Part shown: positions 18,392 to 26,386 of the stretch, piece by piece | How positions within the stretch are numbered: the first letter of the stretch is position 1 | Layout: the number at the start of each line of letters is the position of its first letter | From: Deltaproteobacteria bacterium | Lineage (GTDB): Bacteria; Myxococcota_A; Polyangia; DRWM01; JAAZOP01 | DNA length: 56,348 bases | NCBI GenBank assembly: GCA_016218765.1 | Contig: JACRCZ010000095.1 | Span: 1 to 56,348 of the forward strand | Reading direction: 5' to 3' | Position numbers and translations under genes: made by a program | The notes under the pieces: model-generated | Database searches by the model: none | Told to the model about the DNA's origin: nothing | The model's input: the letters and a program-made list of their open reading frames with translations, nothing else

Positions 18392-19342
18392 TTATCGCCC
18401 ACTCCAGCCCTTGAACCAGTCGACGAAGCGCGAGATGCCCTCGTCCAGCCGCACCCTGGGCGCGTAGCCCAGGACCTCGCCCGCACGCCGCACGTCGGCG
18501 AACGTCGCCTCGACGTCCCCGGGCTGCGCCGGCAGCTCGATCCGCCGCGCCGCCCGTCCCACCGCGCGCTCGATCGTCCCGATCAACCGTTCCAGCGTCA
18601 CCGGCTCCGCGTCGCCCAGGTTCAGGATCTCGTCGGTCACCGGCCGCAGGACCGCGGCGACGACGCCGTCGACGATGTCATCGATGTACGTCATGTCGCG
18701 GCTGGCCGCCGTCGAGCCGTAGATTTCGATCGGGCGATCCTCCAGCAACGCCTCCGTGAACCTCCAGTACGCCATGTCCGGCCGGCCCCACGGTCCGTAG
18801 ACCGTGAAGAAGCGCAGCCCGACCGCGGGCAGGCCGTAGAGGTGGCGGTACGAGTGCGCGAGGAGCTCGCCGGCGCGCTTGGTCGCCGCGTACAGCGAGA
18901 GCGGGTCGTCCACCCGGTCCGTCTCCGAGAACGGCACGGTGCGGTTGCCGCCGTAGACCGAGGACGAGGAGGCCCAGACGAGCCGCGGGGGAGGGGAGCG
19001 GCGGTGCACCGCCTCGAGCACGTGCAGCAGGCCCGCCACGTTCGTGCGCTCGTAGACGAAGGGATCGCGCAGCGAGTACCGCACGCCGGGCTGCGCCGCG
19101 AGATGGACCACGACGTCCACGCCGTCCAGCAGCCGCTCCAACCCCTCGAAGTCCGCCACGTCCACGACGTGGAACGCGAAGCCCCGCAGGCCCCCGAGGT
19201 CGGCCAGACGGGCGCGCTTGAGCGCCGGGCTGTAGTACGGCGTCAGGTTGTCCAGCCCCACGACCTCGTGACCGTCGCCCAGCAGCCGTCGCGCGACCCC
19301 ATGGCCGATGAACCCCGCGCACCCGGTGATCAAGACGCGCAT
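18392..19342 (-). CDS. NAD-dependent nucleotide-sugar epimerase, UDP-glucuronate 4-epimerase-like
   Basis: 316 residues from ATG 19342, chosen because MRVLITGCAGFIG begins the Rossmann fold; GTG/ATG codons further upstream would add an unlikely tail. The NAD-binding GxxGxxG is at 7-13, an LDNLTPYY segment near 30 is typical of UDP-glucuronate 4-epimerases, Ser residues lie near 125-128, and the catalytic pair is Tyr151/Lys155 (YAATK). Acts on UDP-sugars for cell-surface polysaccharide synthesis. Exact substrate is uncertain within the extended SDR family. First gene of the operon with gpmI; divergent from the TetR gene. Confidence 0.88.
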   Translation of the reverse strand: MRVLITGCAGFIGHGVARRLLGDGHEVVGLDNLTPYYSPALKRARLADLGGLRGFAFHVVDVADFEGLERLLDGVDVVVHLAAQPGVRYSLRDPFVYERTNVAGLLHVLEAVHRRSPPPRLVWASSSSVYGGNRTVPFSETDRVDDPLSLYAATKRAGELLAHSYRHLYGLPAVGLRFFTVYGPWGRPDMAYWRFTEALLEDRPIEIYGSTAASRDMTYIDDIVDGVVAAVLRPVTDEILNLGDAEPVTLERLIGTIERAVGRAARRIELPAQPGDVEATFADVRRAGEVLGYAPRVRLDEGISRFVDWFKGWSGR

Positions 19343-19424
19343 CGGACCGCGAGTGTGCAACGGAAGGGCGCCGCGCGTCCAGCCGGGCGACCCGCCGGGT
19401 TCCCCGCGAGCGGCGCCGCCGGAC

Positions 19425-19453
19425 TTGACAAGTTCCCAAACAAGTGTTTGATT
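19425..19453 (+). promoter_or_regulatory. promoter of the TetR gene
   Basis: TTGACA (19425-19430, perfect -35), 17-nt spacer, TTGATT (19448-19453). Transcription would start within a few nt of ATG 19462, so the mRNA may be leaderless or nearly so; no good ribosome site is visible. Confidence 0.65.
19437..19450. promoter_or_regulatory. TetR/PsrA-like operator between -35 and -10
   Basis: CAAACAAGTGTTTG has perfect 6-bp arms CAAACA/TGTTTG around 2 nt. It fits the published PsrA-type consensus (CAAAC, 2-4 nt, GTTTG) of fatty-acid-responsive TetR repressors. It sits in the promoter spacer, an ideal repression site, and 12 nt upstream of the TetR start, implying autoregulation. Confidence 0.65.
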
Positions 19454-19461
19454 GGCGGGCG

Positions 19462-20118
19462 ATGAAAGCGCGGGGCCAGAGCGGGCGGGACAGGAAGCGC
19501 AAGGCGGTCGTTCAGCCCTCCCGCGGCGATCCCACCGGACGCCGGCAGGAGATCCTCGACGCGTCGCTCGACCTCTTCGCCCGCCAGGGTTTCCAGGGGA
19601 CGTCGGTGCGCGAGATCGCGCGCGCGGTGGGCGTCAACGAGGCGACGCTGTACCACTACTTCGAGTCCAAGGCGGAGATCCTCGACGCGATCATCGATCT
19701 GCTGCTCGAGGAGCGCAGCGAGGCGCTGGCGGCGGCGGACGATCGCGGCGTGTCGCTGGAGGACGTGCTGCGGGAGCTGACGATGAAGCTCCTGGCGCGT
19801 TTCCGTGCCGAGCGGGAGCAGAAGCTGATGCGGCTGCTCATGATCGAGGGGCCGCGGCTGGCCGTGACGGGGCGCTATCCGGTGCTGCGGCTGATGCGCG
19901 AGTCCGGGGAGCGGGTGACGCGGGTGTTCGAGACGCTGATGAAGGACGGGCGCGCGCGGAAGCGCGACCCGCAGCTCACCGGGCTGCAGTTCACGGCGCC
20001 CATCTTCACCTACGGCTTCCACCAGCACGCGCTCGGCGGCAAGGCGATGGAGCCGATGTCGGAAGCGGCGTTCGCCAAGGCGCACGCCGAGCTGTTCGCG
20101 CGGGCGCTGGCCCCGTAG
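19462..20118 (+). CDS. TetR family transcriptional regulator
   Basis: 218 residues from ATG 19462. A GTG at 19444 is inside the operator and is rejected. The N-terminal extension is basic (1-28), then the TetR DNA-binding domain: RQEILDASLDLFARQGFQGTS, with the recognition helix in VGVNEATLYHYFESK near residue 65. The C-terminal ligand-binding part is helical and unassigned. The operator at 19437-19450 suggests self-repression and control of the downstream TolC-like gene 71 nt later. The PsrA-like operator hints at an acyl-CoA or hydrophobic ligand, which is inference. Confidence 0.9.
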   Translation: MKARGQSGRDRKRKAVVQPSRGDPTGRRQEILDASLDLFARQGFQGTSVREIARAVGVNEATLYHYFESKAEILDAIIDLLLEERSEALAAADDRGVSLEDVLRELTMKLLARFRAEREQKLMRLLMIEGPRLAVTGRYPVLRLMRESGERVTRVFETLMKDGRARKRDPQLTGLQFTAPIFTYGFHQHALGGKAMEPMSEAAFAKAHAELFARALAP

Positions 20119-20189
20119 CGGGCGGTGGGCCGGTGCGTGCGGCGCGGCGGCCTTCGGAACGCGGGACGGGGGACGGAAGAGGCGGACCG

Positions 20190-21731
20190 ATGAGGTTCGA
20201 GCGACGGGAGCGACCAGGCCGGGCACGGGCGTCGACGATCGCCGTGCTGTTCGCCGCCCTGGCGGCCGGTCCGTGGATGTCCGGGGTGCGGGTTGCGACG
20301 GCGGAGCCGGCGGCGGCCGCCCCGGGCCCGGCGCCCGCCGGTGCCGGCGCGCCGTCGACCACGGGCGAGCCGGCCGCCGGGTCGGAACAGGGCCCGCCGG
20401 GGCCGGACGCCGGGGCGACTGCGAGCGGCGAGGAGAGAGCGGAGGAGCTTCCGCAGCCGACGCCGGGTCCGGAGGTGACGCTGGACGAGGCATTCGAGCT
20501 GGCGCGTGCGCGCCACCCGCAGCTCCGTTCGATCCGCGAGGAGCTGGTGCAGGCCGACGCGATGCTGGCCCAGGCCTGGGGCGCGCTCCTGCCCCGCGTC
20601 TCCGGCCAGATCATGTACACCCTGAACGACCAGGCGACCGTGATCGATTTCGCATCCGGCTTCGCCGACTTCCTCCCCCCCGGGATGACGCTGCCGGAGT
20701 CCGAGCCGACCGTGATCCGGCAGCAGCACATCGTCACCGCTCAGCTCCAGATCCAGGCGCCCCTGTTCAACATGCCGATCCTCTCCGCCATCGACACCGC
20801 GCGCCTCGGACGCTCGATGGCCGGACTGGCCGAGGAGGAAGCGGCGCGGCAGCTTCTCCTGGGCGTCGCCACCGCGTATTACGGGGCCCTCTCCGCGCGC
20901 GAGCTGATCAACGTCCAAGCCGACGCCTTCGACAAGGCCCAGAACCGCCTCAAGGCCGCCCAGGCGCGCCTGGACGCGGGTGCCGGCGTGCGCATCGACG
21001 TCGCCCGCGCCGAGCTGGAGCTCGAGTCCGCGAGGCTGGCCCACGAGGCCGCGGTGCTCGGCTTCGACAACGTCCGCCAGGCGCTCGCCGGCCTGCTGGT
21101 CATGGATGAGCTGCCGATGCCGGTCGAGCCGGAGCTCGATCCGATGCCGCCGGAGTCCGCCGACGCGCTGGTCGAGGCCGCGGGCGAGGGGCGCACGGAC
21201 ATCGAGCTCAAGCGGCTGGCGATCGACATGGCCGAGCAGAACCTGTGGTCGACGTGGACCGAGTTCTTCCCTTCGCTGGGCATGGCCTGGACGCTGCAGA
21301 GCGAGCTGACCGAGCCGGCGGGCTTCGGCGGACGCGCCAACGCCTGGGCCCTGGTCTTCGTGCTCTCGATCCCGATCTACGACCAGTCGCGCTACGGCGA
21401 GCTGGACCAGCGGCGCTCCGAGATCCGCCAGGCCGAGATCGACCTCGAAACCGCCTTGCTAGGCCTGGATACCGAGATCCGCTCCGCCTACCGCTCCTGG
21501 GAATCCTCGCTGACGACGATCGATACCGCCGAGCGCCAGGTCGTGCTGGCCGAGGAGGCGCTGCGCCTGGCCGAGGCGGGGTTCCTGGCGGGCGCGGCCA
21601 CCAGCCTGGACGTCGACGACGCCCAGCAGCGCGTCAACGCCGCCCGGATCAACGTCGCCGTGCAGCGCTACCAGAGCCGCATGGCGCTCCTCAAGCTGCT
21701 CTTCCTCATCGGCGAGACGCCGGGCGGGTAG
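20190..21731 (+). CDS. TolC-like outer membrane efflux protein
   Basis: 513 residues; ATG 20190 with GAAGAGG upstream. A signal peptide is expected in residues 1-39 (ATAEPAAA), followed by a Pro/Ala/Gly-rich linker to about 90. Two outer-membrane-efflux repeats follow: VTLDEAFELARARHPQLRS near 95 starts the first, and the second half ends with the coiled-coil TAERQVVLAEEALRLAEAGFLAGA. Such trimers form the outer-membrane duct of tripartite pumps. No membrane-fusion or pump gene adjoins it: the next gene is convergent smc, 2 nt away. It must pair with a pump encoded elsewhere, or act alone under the upstream TetR. Confidence 0.9.
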   Translation: MRFERRERPGRARASTIAVLFAALAAGPWMSGVRVATAEPAAAAPGPAPAGAGAPSTTGEPAAGSEQGPPGPDAGATASGEERAEELPQPTPGPEVTLDEAFELARARHPQLRSIREELVQADAMLAQAWGALLPRVSGQIMYTLNDQATVIDFASGFADFLPPGMTLPESEPTVIRQQHIVTAQLQIQAPLFNMPILSAIDTARLGRSMAGLAEEEAARQLLLGVATAYYGALSARELINVQADAFDKAQNRLKAAQARLDAGAGVRIDVARAELELESARLAHEAAVLGFDNVRQALAGLLVMDELPMPVEPELDPMPPESADALVEAAGEGRTDIELKRLAIDMAEQNLWSTWTEFFPSLGMAWTLQSELTEPAGFGGRANAWALVFVLSIPIYDQSRYGELDQRRSEIRQAEIDLETALLGLDTEIRSAYRSWESSLTTIDTAERQVVLAEEALRLAEAGFLAGAATSLDVDDAQQRVNAARINVAVQRYQSRMALLKLLFLIGETPGG

Positions 21732-21733
21732 GC

Positions 21734-24700
21734 TCAGGCGGCGCCGGCCTGGACGGTGCTCGTCAACGCGGCGCCTTCCTTGAGGCGCACGGTGACGATC
21801 TTGGACACGCCGGGCTCCTCCATCGTGACGCCGTAGAGGACGTCGGAGCGCTCCATGGTCTGCTTGATGTGGGTGACGACGATGAACTGGGTGCGGCCGG
21901 CGAGGTCGTGGATGAGGTCGCAGAAGCGGCCGACGTTGCCGTCGTCCAGCGGCGCGTCGACCTCGTCGAGCACGCAGAACGGGCTGGGCTTGTAGAGGAA
22001 GAGGGCGAAGACGAGCGAGACGGCGGTGAGGGCCTTCTCGCCGCCGGAGAGGAGCTCGATCGTCTGGAGCTTCTTGCCGGGGGGCTGCGCCACGATTTCC
22101 ACGCCCGCCTCGAGCAGGTCCTCGGACTCCGTGAGCTGGAGGTAGGCGCGCCCGCCGCGGAACATCTTGGGGAAGAGCCGCTGGAACTGCTCGTTGACCG
22201 CGTCGAAGGTGGCGCGGAAGCGCAGGCGGGACTCGCGGTTCATCTTCGCGATCGCGGCGCGCAGGTCGGCGACGGCCTTCTCCAGGTCGTCGCGCTGGGC
22301 CGTCAGCGTCGCCACCGCCGCCGCGGCTTCCTCGTACTCCTCGATCGCCTGGAGGTTCACGCCGCCCATGCGCTGCACCAGGCGCTGCAGTTCCTCGGCG
22401 CGCCGGCGATCGTTCTCGTCCGGCGACGGCGAGGCGTGGTGCGCGGCGATGGCGTCGTCGAGCGGCGTCTCGTGGCGCTCGCGGAGCTGTTCGTCCAGGA
22501 ACCCGACCTCGCGCCGCGCCGCCTCGGCCTCGGCCCGCGTCTCCGTGACCTTCGCCGTGAGCTCCGCCAGCCGGTCGCGGCGTCCCCGCAGCGAGGCCTC
22601 GCGCTCGAGAATCGTCGAGCGTTGGGCGTCGAAGGACGCCTGGGCCATGGCGAGGGCCTCGCCGCGCCGCCGATGCTCGGTCGTGACGTCCTCCAGGTCG
22701 AGCGTCAGGCGGGCGATTCGCCCGCGGGCGTCGCCCCAGGCGGCGGCGTTCCGCTCCGCCTCGAGGTCCGCCTGCTCGATCTCGCGTCGCAGCTCGGCCA
22801 GGCGGCGCTGCAGGTTCCCGACCAGCGTGCCGGCGGCCTCGTAGCGGGCCCGCGCCCCGGCCGCGGCCTCGCGCGCCGCTGCGTGCGCCGCGGCCACGCG
22901 CTCCAGCTCGGCACGCTGCTCTTCGAGCGCCGCGGCGAGCCGGGCGGCGGTCTCTTCCAGCGCGGCGGCCTGCCGTCCGTGCTCCTCCCGCTCCGCGGCG
23001 TAACGCTCGACACCCGCGGCGGTCTCCGCGATCGCGGACTGCAGGCCGTCGCGCTCGGCCTCCAGGGCCGCCAGCTCCTCGACGCACCGCGCCCGCTCCC
23101 CGGTCACCGCCGCGAGGTCGCCGTCGCATCGCGCCGCCTCGACCTCGAGCTGATGCGCGCGATCCGCCTCGCCGCGCAGGCGCTCCTGCAGCTCGCGCAA
23201 CCGCGTGCGGAGCGTCGCATGCTCCCGCTCCAACGCCTCGAACGACGCCCGCTGGTGCGGCAAGCCGCGCTCGAGCCGCTCCAGCTCGGCGCGCGCGTGC
23301 AGGAAGGGCGCGAAGCGGTCCTCCGCGGAACCGCCGCACAGCGTGCCGTCGGACAGGAGTACCTCGCCGGAACGCGTCACGAACGTCGCCGCGCTGCCCG
23401 TCGCCCGCAGCAGATCGGCCTCGGCCAGCGTGCCGACCACGAACACGTCCGCCAGCATCTCGCCGACCACCGCGCCGGCGGCGTCCGCCACGCGCACGCG
23501 GTCGAGCAGCCGCTCGGCCCCGTGCGGCAGCTCCGCCGGGACGGCGTCCTGGCGGCGGCCGCGCCAGCCCTGGCGCGGCGTGATGGCCGCGCGGCCGAGC
23601 GTTCCGTTGCGCAGGCGCGCCAGCGCCTCCGCCGCGTCCATCCGCCGCTCGCAGACCAGCCGCTGCAGCGTGTCGCCCAGCACGGCGGCCAACGCCGGCT
23701 CGTAGCCCTCGTCGCAGGTCACCAGGTCCCCGATCGACGCGAAACCGGCCGCGCCCTCGCCCGCGCCGGGCGCAAGCAGCGCGCGGACGCCGTCGCCGAA
23801 CGCCTCGTGGCGCTGGACGATCTCCCGCAAGGACGCGACGCGCGACTCGGCCAGCTCCGACGCCAGCCGCCGCTGCTTGAGCCGGTCGTCGCTCGCCGCC
23901 AGCTCGGAGCGCAACGCGTCGATCTCGGCCTGCGTCGCCGCCGCGCCGGTCGCGGCGGAGGAATGGGCCGAGCCGACGCCGTCGCGGGCACGCAGCGCGG
24001 CCGCGATCGTCTGCTCCAGCTCGTCCGCGCGCCGCCGGGTCTCCGCGAGCCGCTCCTCCAGCGCCGCGCGTCGAAGCGTCCGCTCGCCCAGGACCTCGAC
24101 CGCAGCCTCGTGCGCCGCCAGCGCCCGCCCGGCCCGCCCCACGGCATCGACCAGCAGCCGTCGCTCGTCCGACAGGCGCTCCTCCGCGCCCCGCGCCTCC
24201 GCCCGCCGCTCGCCCAGCCGCATCGCCAGCGCCAGCAGTCGTCCCTCCCCCGCCGCCAGCGCCTCGGCCTCCCGCTCGCCGCTCGCCCGGTGCACCGACA
24301 GCTCGTCGGTCCCGCGGTCCAGGGCCGAGAGGTTCAACGCCCGCTGCTCGGCGAGCGCCTGCTCGCTCTCCCCGAGACGCGCGATCTCCGACCGCGCCGA
24401 GCGGATCGAAGCCTCGGCGAGCTGGATGCGGTTGGTGATCTCCCAGACCGCGGACTGGTGGTCCTGCACCGCGGCCTCCAGCTCGCCCAGCACCACGCGC
24501 TCGGCCTCGAGCGCCGCGTCGGCGCCCGACAGCGCCGCCCGCTCGGACTCGACCTCCTCCGAGACCCGCGCGTGCTCGCGCCGGAGCAGCCCGACCAGCG
24601 CCAGGCGCGAGAGCGCCTCGTGCGCCGCCAGCCGCAGCTCGATGCCGCGCTGCTCGTCGCGGTACGCCTTGAACCGCTCCGCCTTCTGCGCCTGCCGCTT

Positions 24701-25327
24701 GAGACTCGCCGCCTGCTCCTCCTTGTCGTGGAGGCGATCGCGGATGCGCAGCAGGTTCTGGTCTGTCGAGGCGAGCTGCCGCTCCGTCACCTGACGCTTG
24801 ACGCGGTAACGCGTGATCCCGGCCGCCTCCTCGATGAGCGCCCGGCGGTCCTGCGGCCGCGCCGTCACGATCGCCCCGATCCGGCCCTGCTCGATCATCG
24901 AGTACGCGCGCGTCCCCGCGCCCGTGCCCAGGAAGAGGTCCGTCACGTCGCGCAGCCGCACCGGCACGCGGTTGATGAAGTAGTGGCTCTCCCCGCTCTC
25001 GCGGAACATCCGGCGCGTGACCTCGATCTCGCGATACGAGGCGTACTTGACCGGCACCAGCCCGTCGTCGGTCGCGAAGCTCAACGTGACCTCGGCCATC
25101 GATTGAGAGCTGCGCGAGTCGGCACCGATGAAGACCACGTCGTCCATCTGCTTGCCGCGCAACGCCTTCGCCGATTGCTCGCCCATCGCCCAACGCAGGG
25201 CATCCATGATGTTGCTCTTGCCGCAACCGTTGGGGCCGACAATGGCGGTGACGTTGGAGTCGAAGGACAGGACCGTCCTGTCGGGGAAAGACTTGAAACC
25301 ACAGAGCTCGATCCGCTTGATTCGCAT
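21734..25327 (-). CDS. smc: chromosome segregation protein SMC
   Basis: 1197 residues from ATG 25327 (MRIKRIELCGFKSF), preceded by GGAG; the open frame upstream is spurious. N-terminal Walker A GPNGCGKSN is at 31-39. Long coiled coils rich in E/A/R/Q flank a central hinge (about 500-660, with AAVLGDTLQRLVCERR and a Gly-rich segment). The C-terminal signature LLSGGEKALTAVSL and Walker B FCVLDEVDAPLDD are intact. SMC with ScpA/ScpB forms condensin, which compacts and segregates the nucleoid; scpA/scpB are not in the window. The stop lies 2 nt from the convergent TolC-like gene. Promoter candidate at 25404-25433, with a palindrome in the leader. Confidence 0.96.
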   Translation of the reverse strand: MRIKRIELCGFKSFPDRTVLSFDSNVTAIVGPNGCGKSNIMDALRWAMGEQSAKALRGKQMDDVVFIGADSRSSQSMAEVTLSFATDDGLVPVKYASYREIEVTRRMFRESGESHYFINRVPVRLRDVTDLFLGTGAGTRAYSMIEQGRIGAIVTARPQDRRALIEEAAGITRYRVKRQVTERQLASTDQNLLRIRDRLHDKEEQAASLKRQAQKAERFKAYRDEQRGIELRLAAHEALSRLALVGLLRREHARVSEEVESERAALSGADAALEAERVVLGELEAAVQDHQSAVWEITNRIQLAEASIRSARSEIARLGESEQALAEQRALNLSALDRGTDELSVHRASGEREAEALAAGEGRLLALAMRLGERRAEARGAEERLSDERRLLVDAVGRAGRALAAHEAAVEVLGERTLRRAALEERLAETRRRADELEQTIAAALRARDGVGSAHSSAATGAAATQAEIDALRSELAASDDRLKQRRLASELAESRVASLREIVQRHEAFGDGVRALLAPGAGEGAAGFASIGDLVTCDEGYEPALAAVLGDTLQRLVCERRMDAAEALARLRNGTLGRAAITPRQGWRGRRQDAVPAELPHGAERLLDRVRVADAAGAVVGEMLADVFVVGTLAEADLLRATGSAATFVTRSGEVLLSDGTLCGGSAEDRFAPFLHARAELERLERGLPHQRASFEALEREHATLRTRLRELQERLRGEADRAHQLEVEAARCDGDLAAVTGERARCVEELAALEAERDGLQSAIAETAAGVERYAAEREEHGRQAAALEETAARLAAALEEQRAELERVAAAHAAAREAAAGARARYEAAGTLVGNLQRRLAELRREIEQADLEAERNAAAWGDARGRIARLTLDLEDVTTEHRRRGEALAMAQASFDAQRSTILEREASLRGRRDRLAELTAKVTETRAEAEAARREVGFLDEQLRERHETPLDDAIAAHHASPSPDENDRRRAEELQRLVQRMGGVNLQAIEEYEEAAAAVATLTAQRDDLEKAVADLRAAIAKMNRESRLRFRATFDAVNEQFQRLFPKMFRGGRAYLQLTESEDLLEAGVEIVAQPPGKKLQTIELLSGGEKALTAVSLVFALFLYKPSPFCVLDEVDAPLDDGNVGRFCDLIHDLAGRTQFIVVTHIKQTMERSDVLYGVTMEEPGVSKIVTVRLKEGAALTSTVQAGAA

Positions 25328-25362
25328 CCCGGAAAAACTCCACCAGCACACGCGTGACGAAT

Positions 25363-25386
25363 GACCACACATGAGCACGTGTGGTC
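25363..25386. promoter_or_regulatory. 8-bp palindrome in the smc leader
   Basis: GACCACAC (25363-25370) and GTGTGGTC (25379-25386) form a perfect inverted repeat with an 8-nt loop. It lies between the predicted smc start point (near 25397) and the start codon, so it could be an operator or an mRNA hairpin. Confidence 0.6.
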
Positions 25387-25403
25387 GCCCGCATGTTGTC
25401 ACG

Positions 25404-25433
25404 AAGCTACCACACGCCCGTTCAGGGTGGCAA
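25404..25433 (-). promoter_or_regulatory. candidate smc promoter
   Basis: Minus-strand TTGCCA (25433-25428), 18-nt spacer, TAGCTT (25409-25404). Reasonable consensus match in the only gap between the FHA gene and smc. Confidence 0.4.
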
Positions 25434-25440
25434 GAAGATC

Positions 25441-25475
25441 CGTCCTTCCGGAGGAAGAGCGACCAACGAAGGACG
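25441..25475 (-). terminator. inverted repeat just after the FHA gene
   Basis: CGTCCTTC (25441-25448) and GAAGGACG (25468-25475) are perfect 8-bp arms separated by 19 nt, starting 5 nt past the FHA stop. No T run, so a Rho-independent role is uncertain. Confidence 0.4.
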
Positions 25476-25480
25476 AAAGA

Positions 25481-26386
25481 CTACCCCTGGTAGGTGAAGC
25501 GGAACTCGTAGTCGCAGATCTTGAAGGAGTCGCCTTCCTCGATCCGCTTGGAGTCGATGCGCATGCCGTTGTACTCGATGCCGTTGGTCGAGTTGAGGTC
25601 CTTGATGTAGTAGGCGCCGTTGTGGAAGAGGACGGCGGCGTGGCGGCGGGAGATGTTGGTGTCCTTGATGGCCAGGTCCGAGGTCTTGAGGCCGCGGCCG
25701 ATGATGAACTGTTCCTTGCGGACGGGGATGCGCTGGTTGTTGAAGATGATGTAGAGCGGTGCGCGACCCTGTCCGGTGGAGGACTGCTTGGCGACCTCGT
25801 AGGCGACGCCGCCGGGCGGCGGGGGGGCGGCCGGGGCGGCGGCGCTGGGTGCGACGCCGGTGCGGCGGAGCTGCGCGAAGGCGTCGGTCTCGGGTGCGAG
25901 ACCCGGCGCCGGAGCCTCGGCCGGCGCGTGCGCCGGAGGCTGCGGCGCGGTGGCGCGCTGGTCGATGGGGAACAGGGACTGGCGGCCGGGCGGCGGCGCC
26001 GCGCCCGGCGCCCCGGGTCGTGGCGGCCTGGCGGCCTGGCCGGCGACGGGGGGCGGGGCCGCCGGAAGGGGCGACGGGCGCTGGCCGGGGACCTGCGCGG
26101 TCGGCCGCGGAGGTCGCGGCGGCAGGACGCTGGGCGGCGTGGCGCGCGGTCCGCCGGCGACGGGTGCGGCGGGACCGGCAGGCATCACCGGGACCGGACC
26201 CGACACGCCCGGCTGCTCGGCCGCCGGCACGGCGTAGCGGCGGCTCTTGGCGTACTGCCGCATCGCCTCGTTGATCAGGTAGTCGACGGAGCACTCCAGC
26301 TCGCGCGCCATCTCCTCGAAGATCGTCCACAGCGCATCGCGGCAGTTGAACTGGCGAACGGTCTTCTTGCTCCGGCTATCCTCCAT
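25481..26386 (-). CDS. FHA domain protein with N-terminal ribbon-helix-helix-like segment
   Basis: 301 residues. Residues 1-50 (FNCRDALWTIFEEMARELECS, then VDYLINEAMRQYAK) look like a ribbon-helix-helix-type segment. Residues 55-195 are a Pro/Ala-rich, presumably disordered linker. The C-terminal forkhead-associated domain (about 210-300) has IIGRGLKTSDLAI, the SRRHA phosphothreonine-binding motif and LNSTNGIEYNG. FHA domains bind phosphothreonine and typically serve Ser/Thr kinase signalling, which is abundant in myxobacteria. The start overlaps the end of the upstream gene by 11 nt, indicating coupled translation. Confidence 0.88.
   Translation of the reverse strand: MEDSRSKKTVRQFNCRDALWTIFEEMARELECSVDYLINEAMRQYAKSRRYAVPAAEQPGVSGPVPVMPAGPAAPVAGGPRATPPSVLPPRPPRPTAQVPGQRPSPLPAAPPPVAGQAARPPRPGAPGAAPPPGRQSLFPIDQRATAPQPPAHAPAEAPAPGLAPETDAFAQLRRTGVAPSAAAPAAPPPPGGVAYEVAKQSSTGQGRAPLYIIFNNQRIPVRKEQFIIGRGLKTSDLAIKDTNISRRHAAVLFHNGAYYIKDLNSTNGIEYNGMRIDSKRIEEGDSFKICDYEFRFTYQG

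Noticed and set aside
16651..18414. 587-codon plus-strand open frame
   Set aside because: Exact antisense shadow of gpmI.
21245..25357. 1370-codon plus-strand open frame
   Set aside because: Antisense shadow of smc coiled coils; Arg/Leu/Gln-rich without domains.
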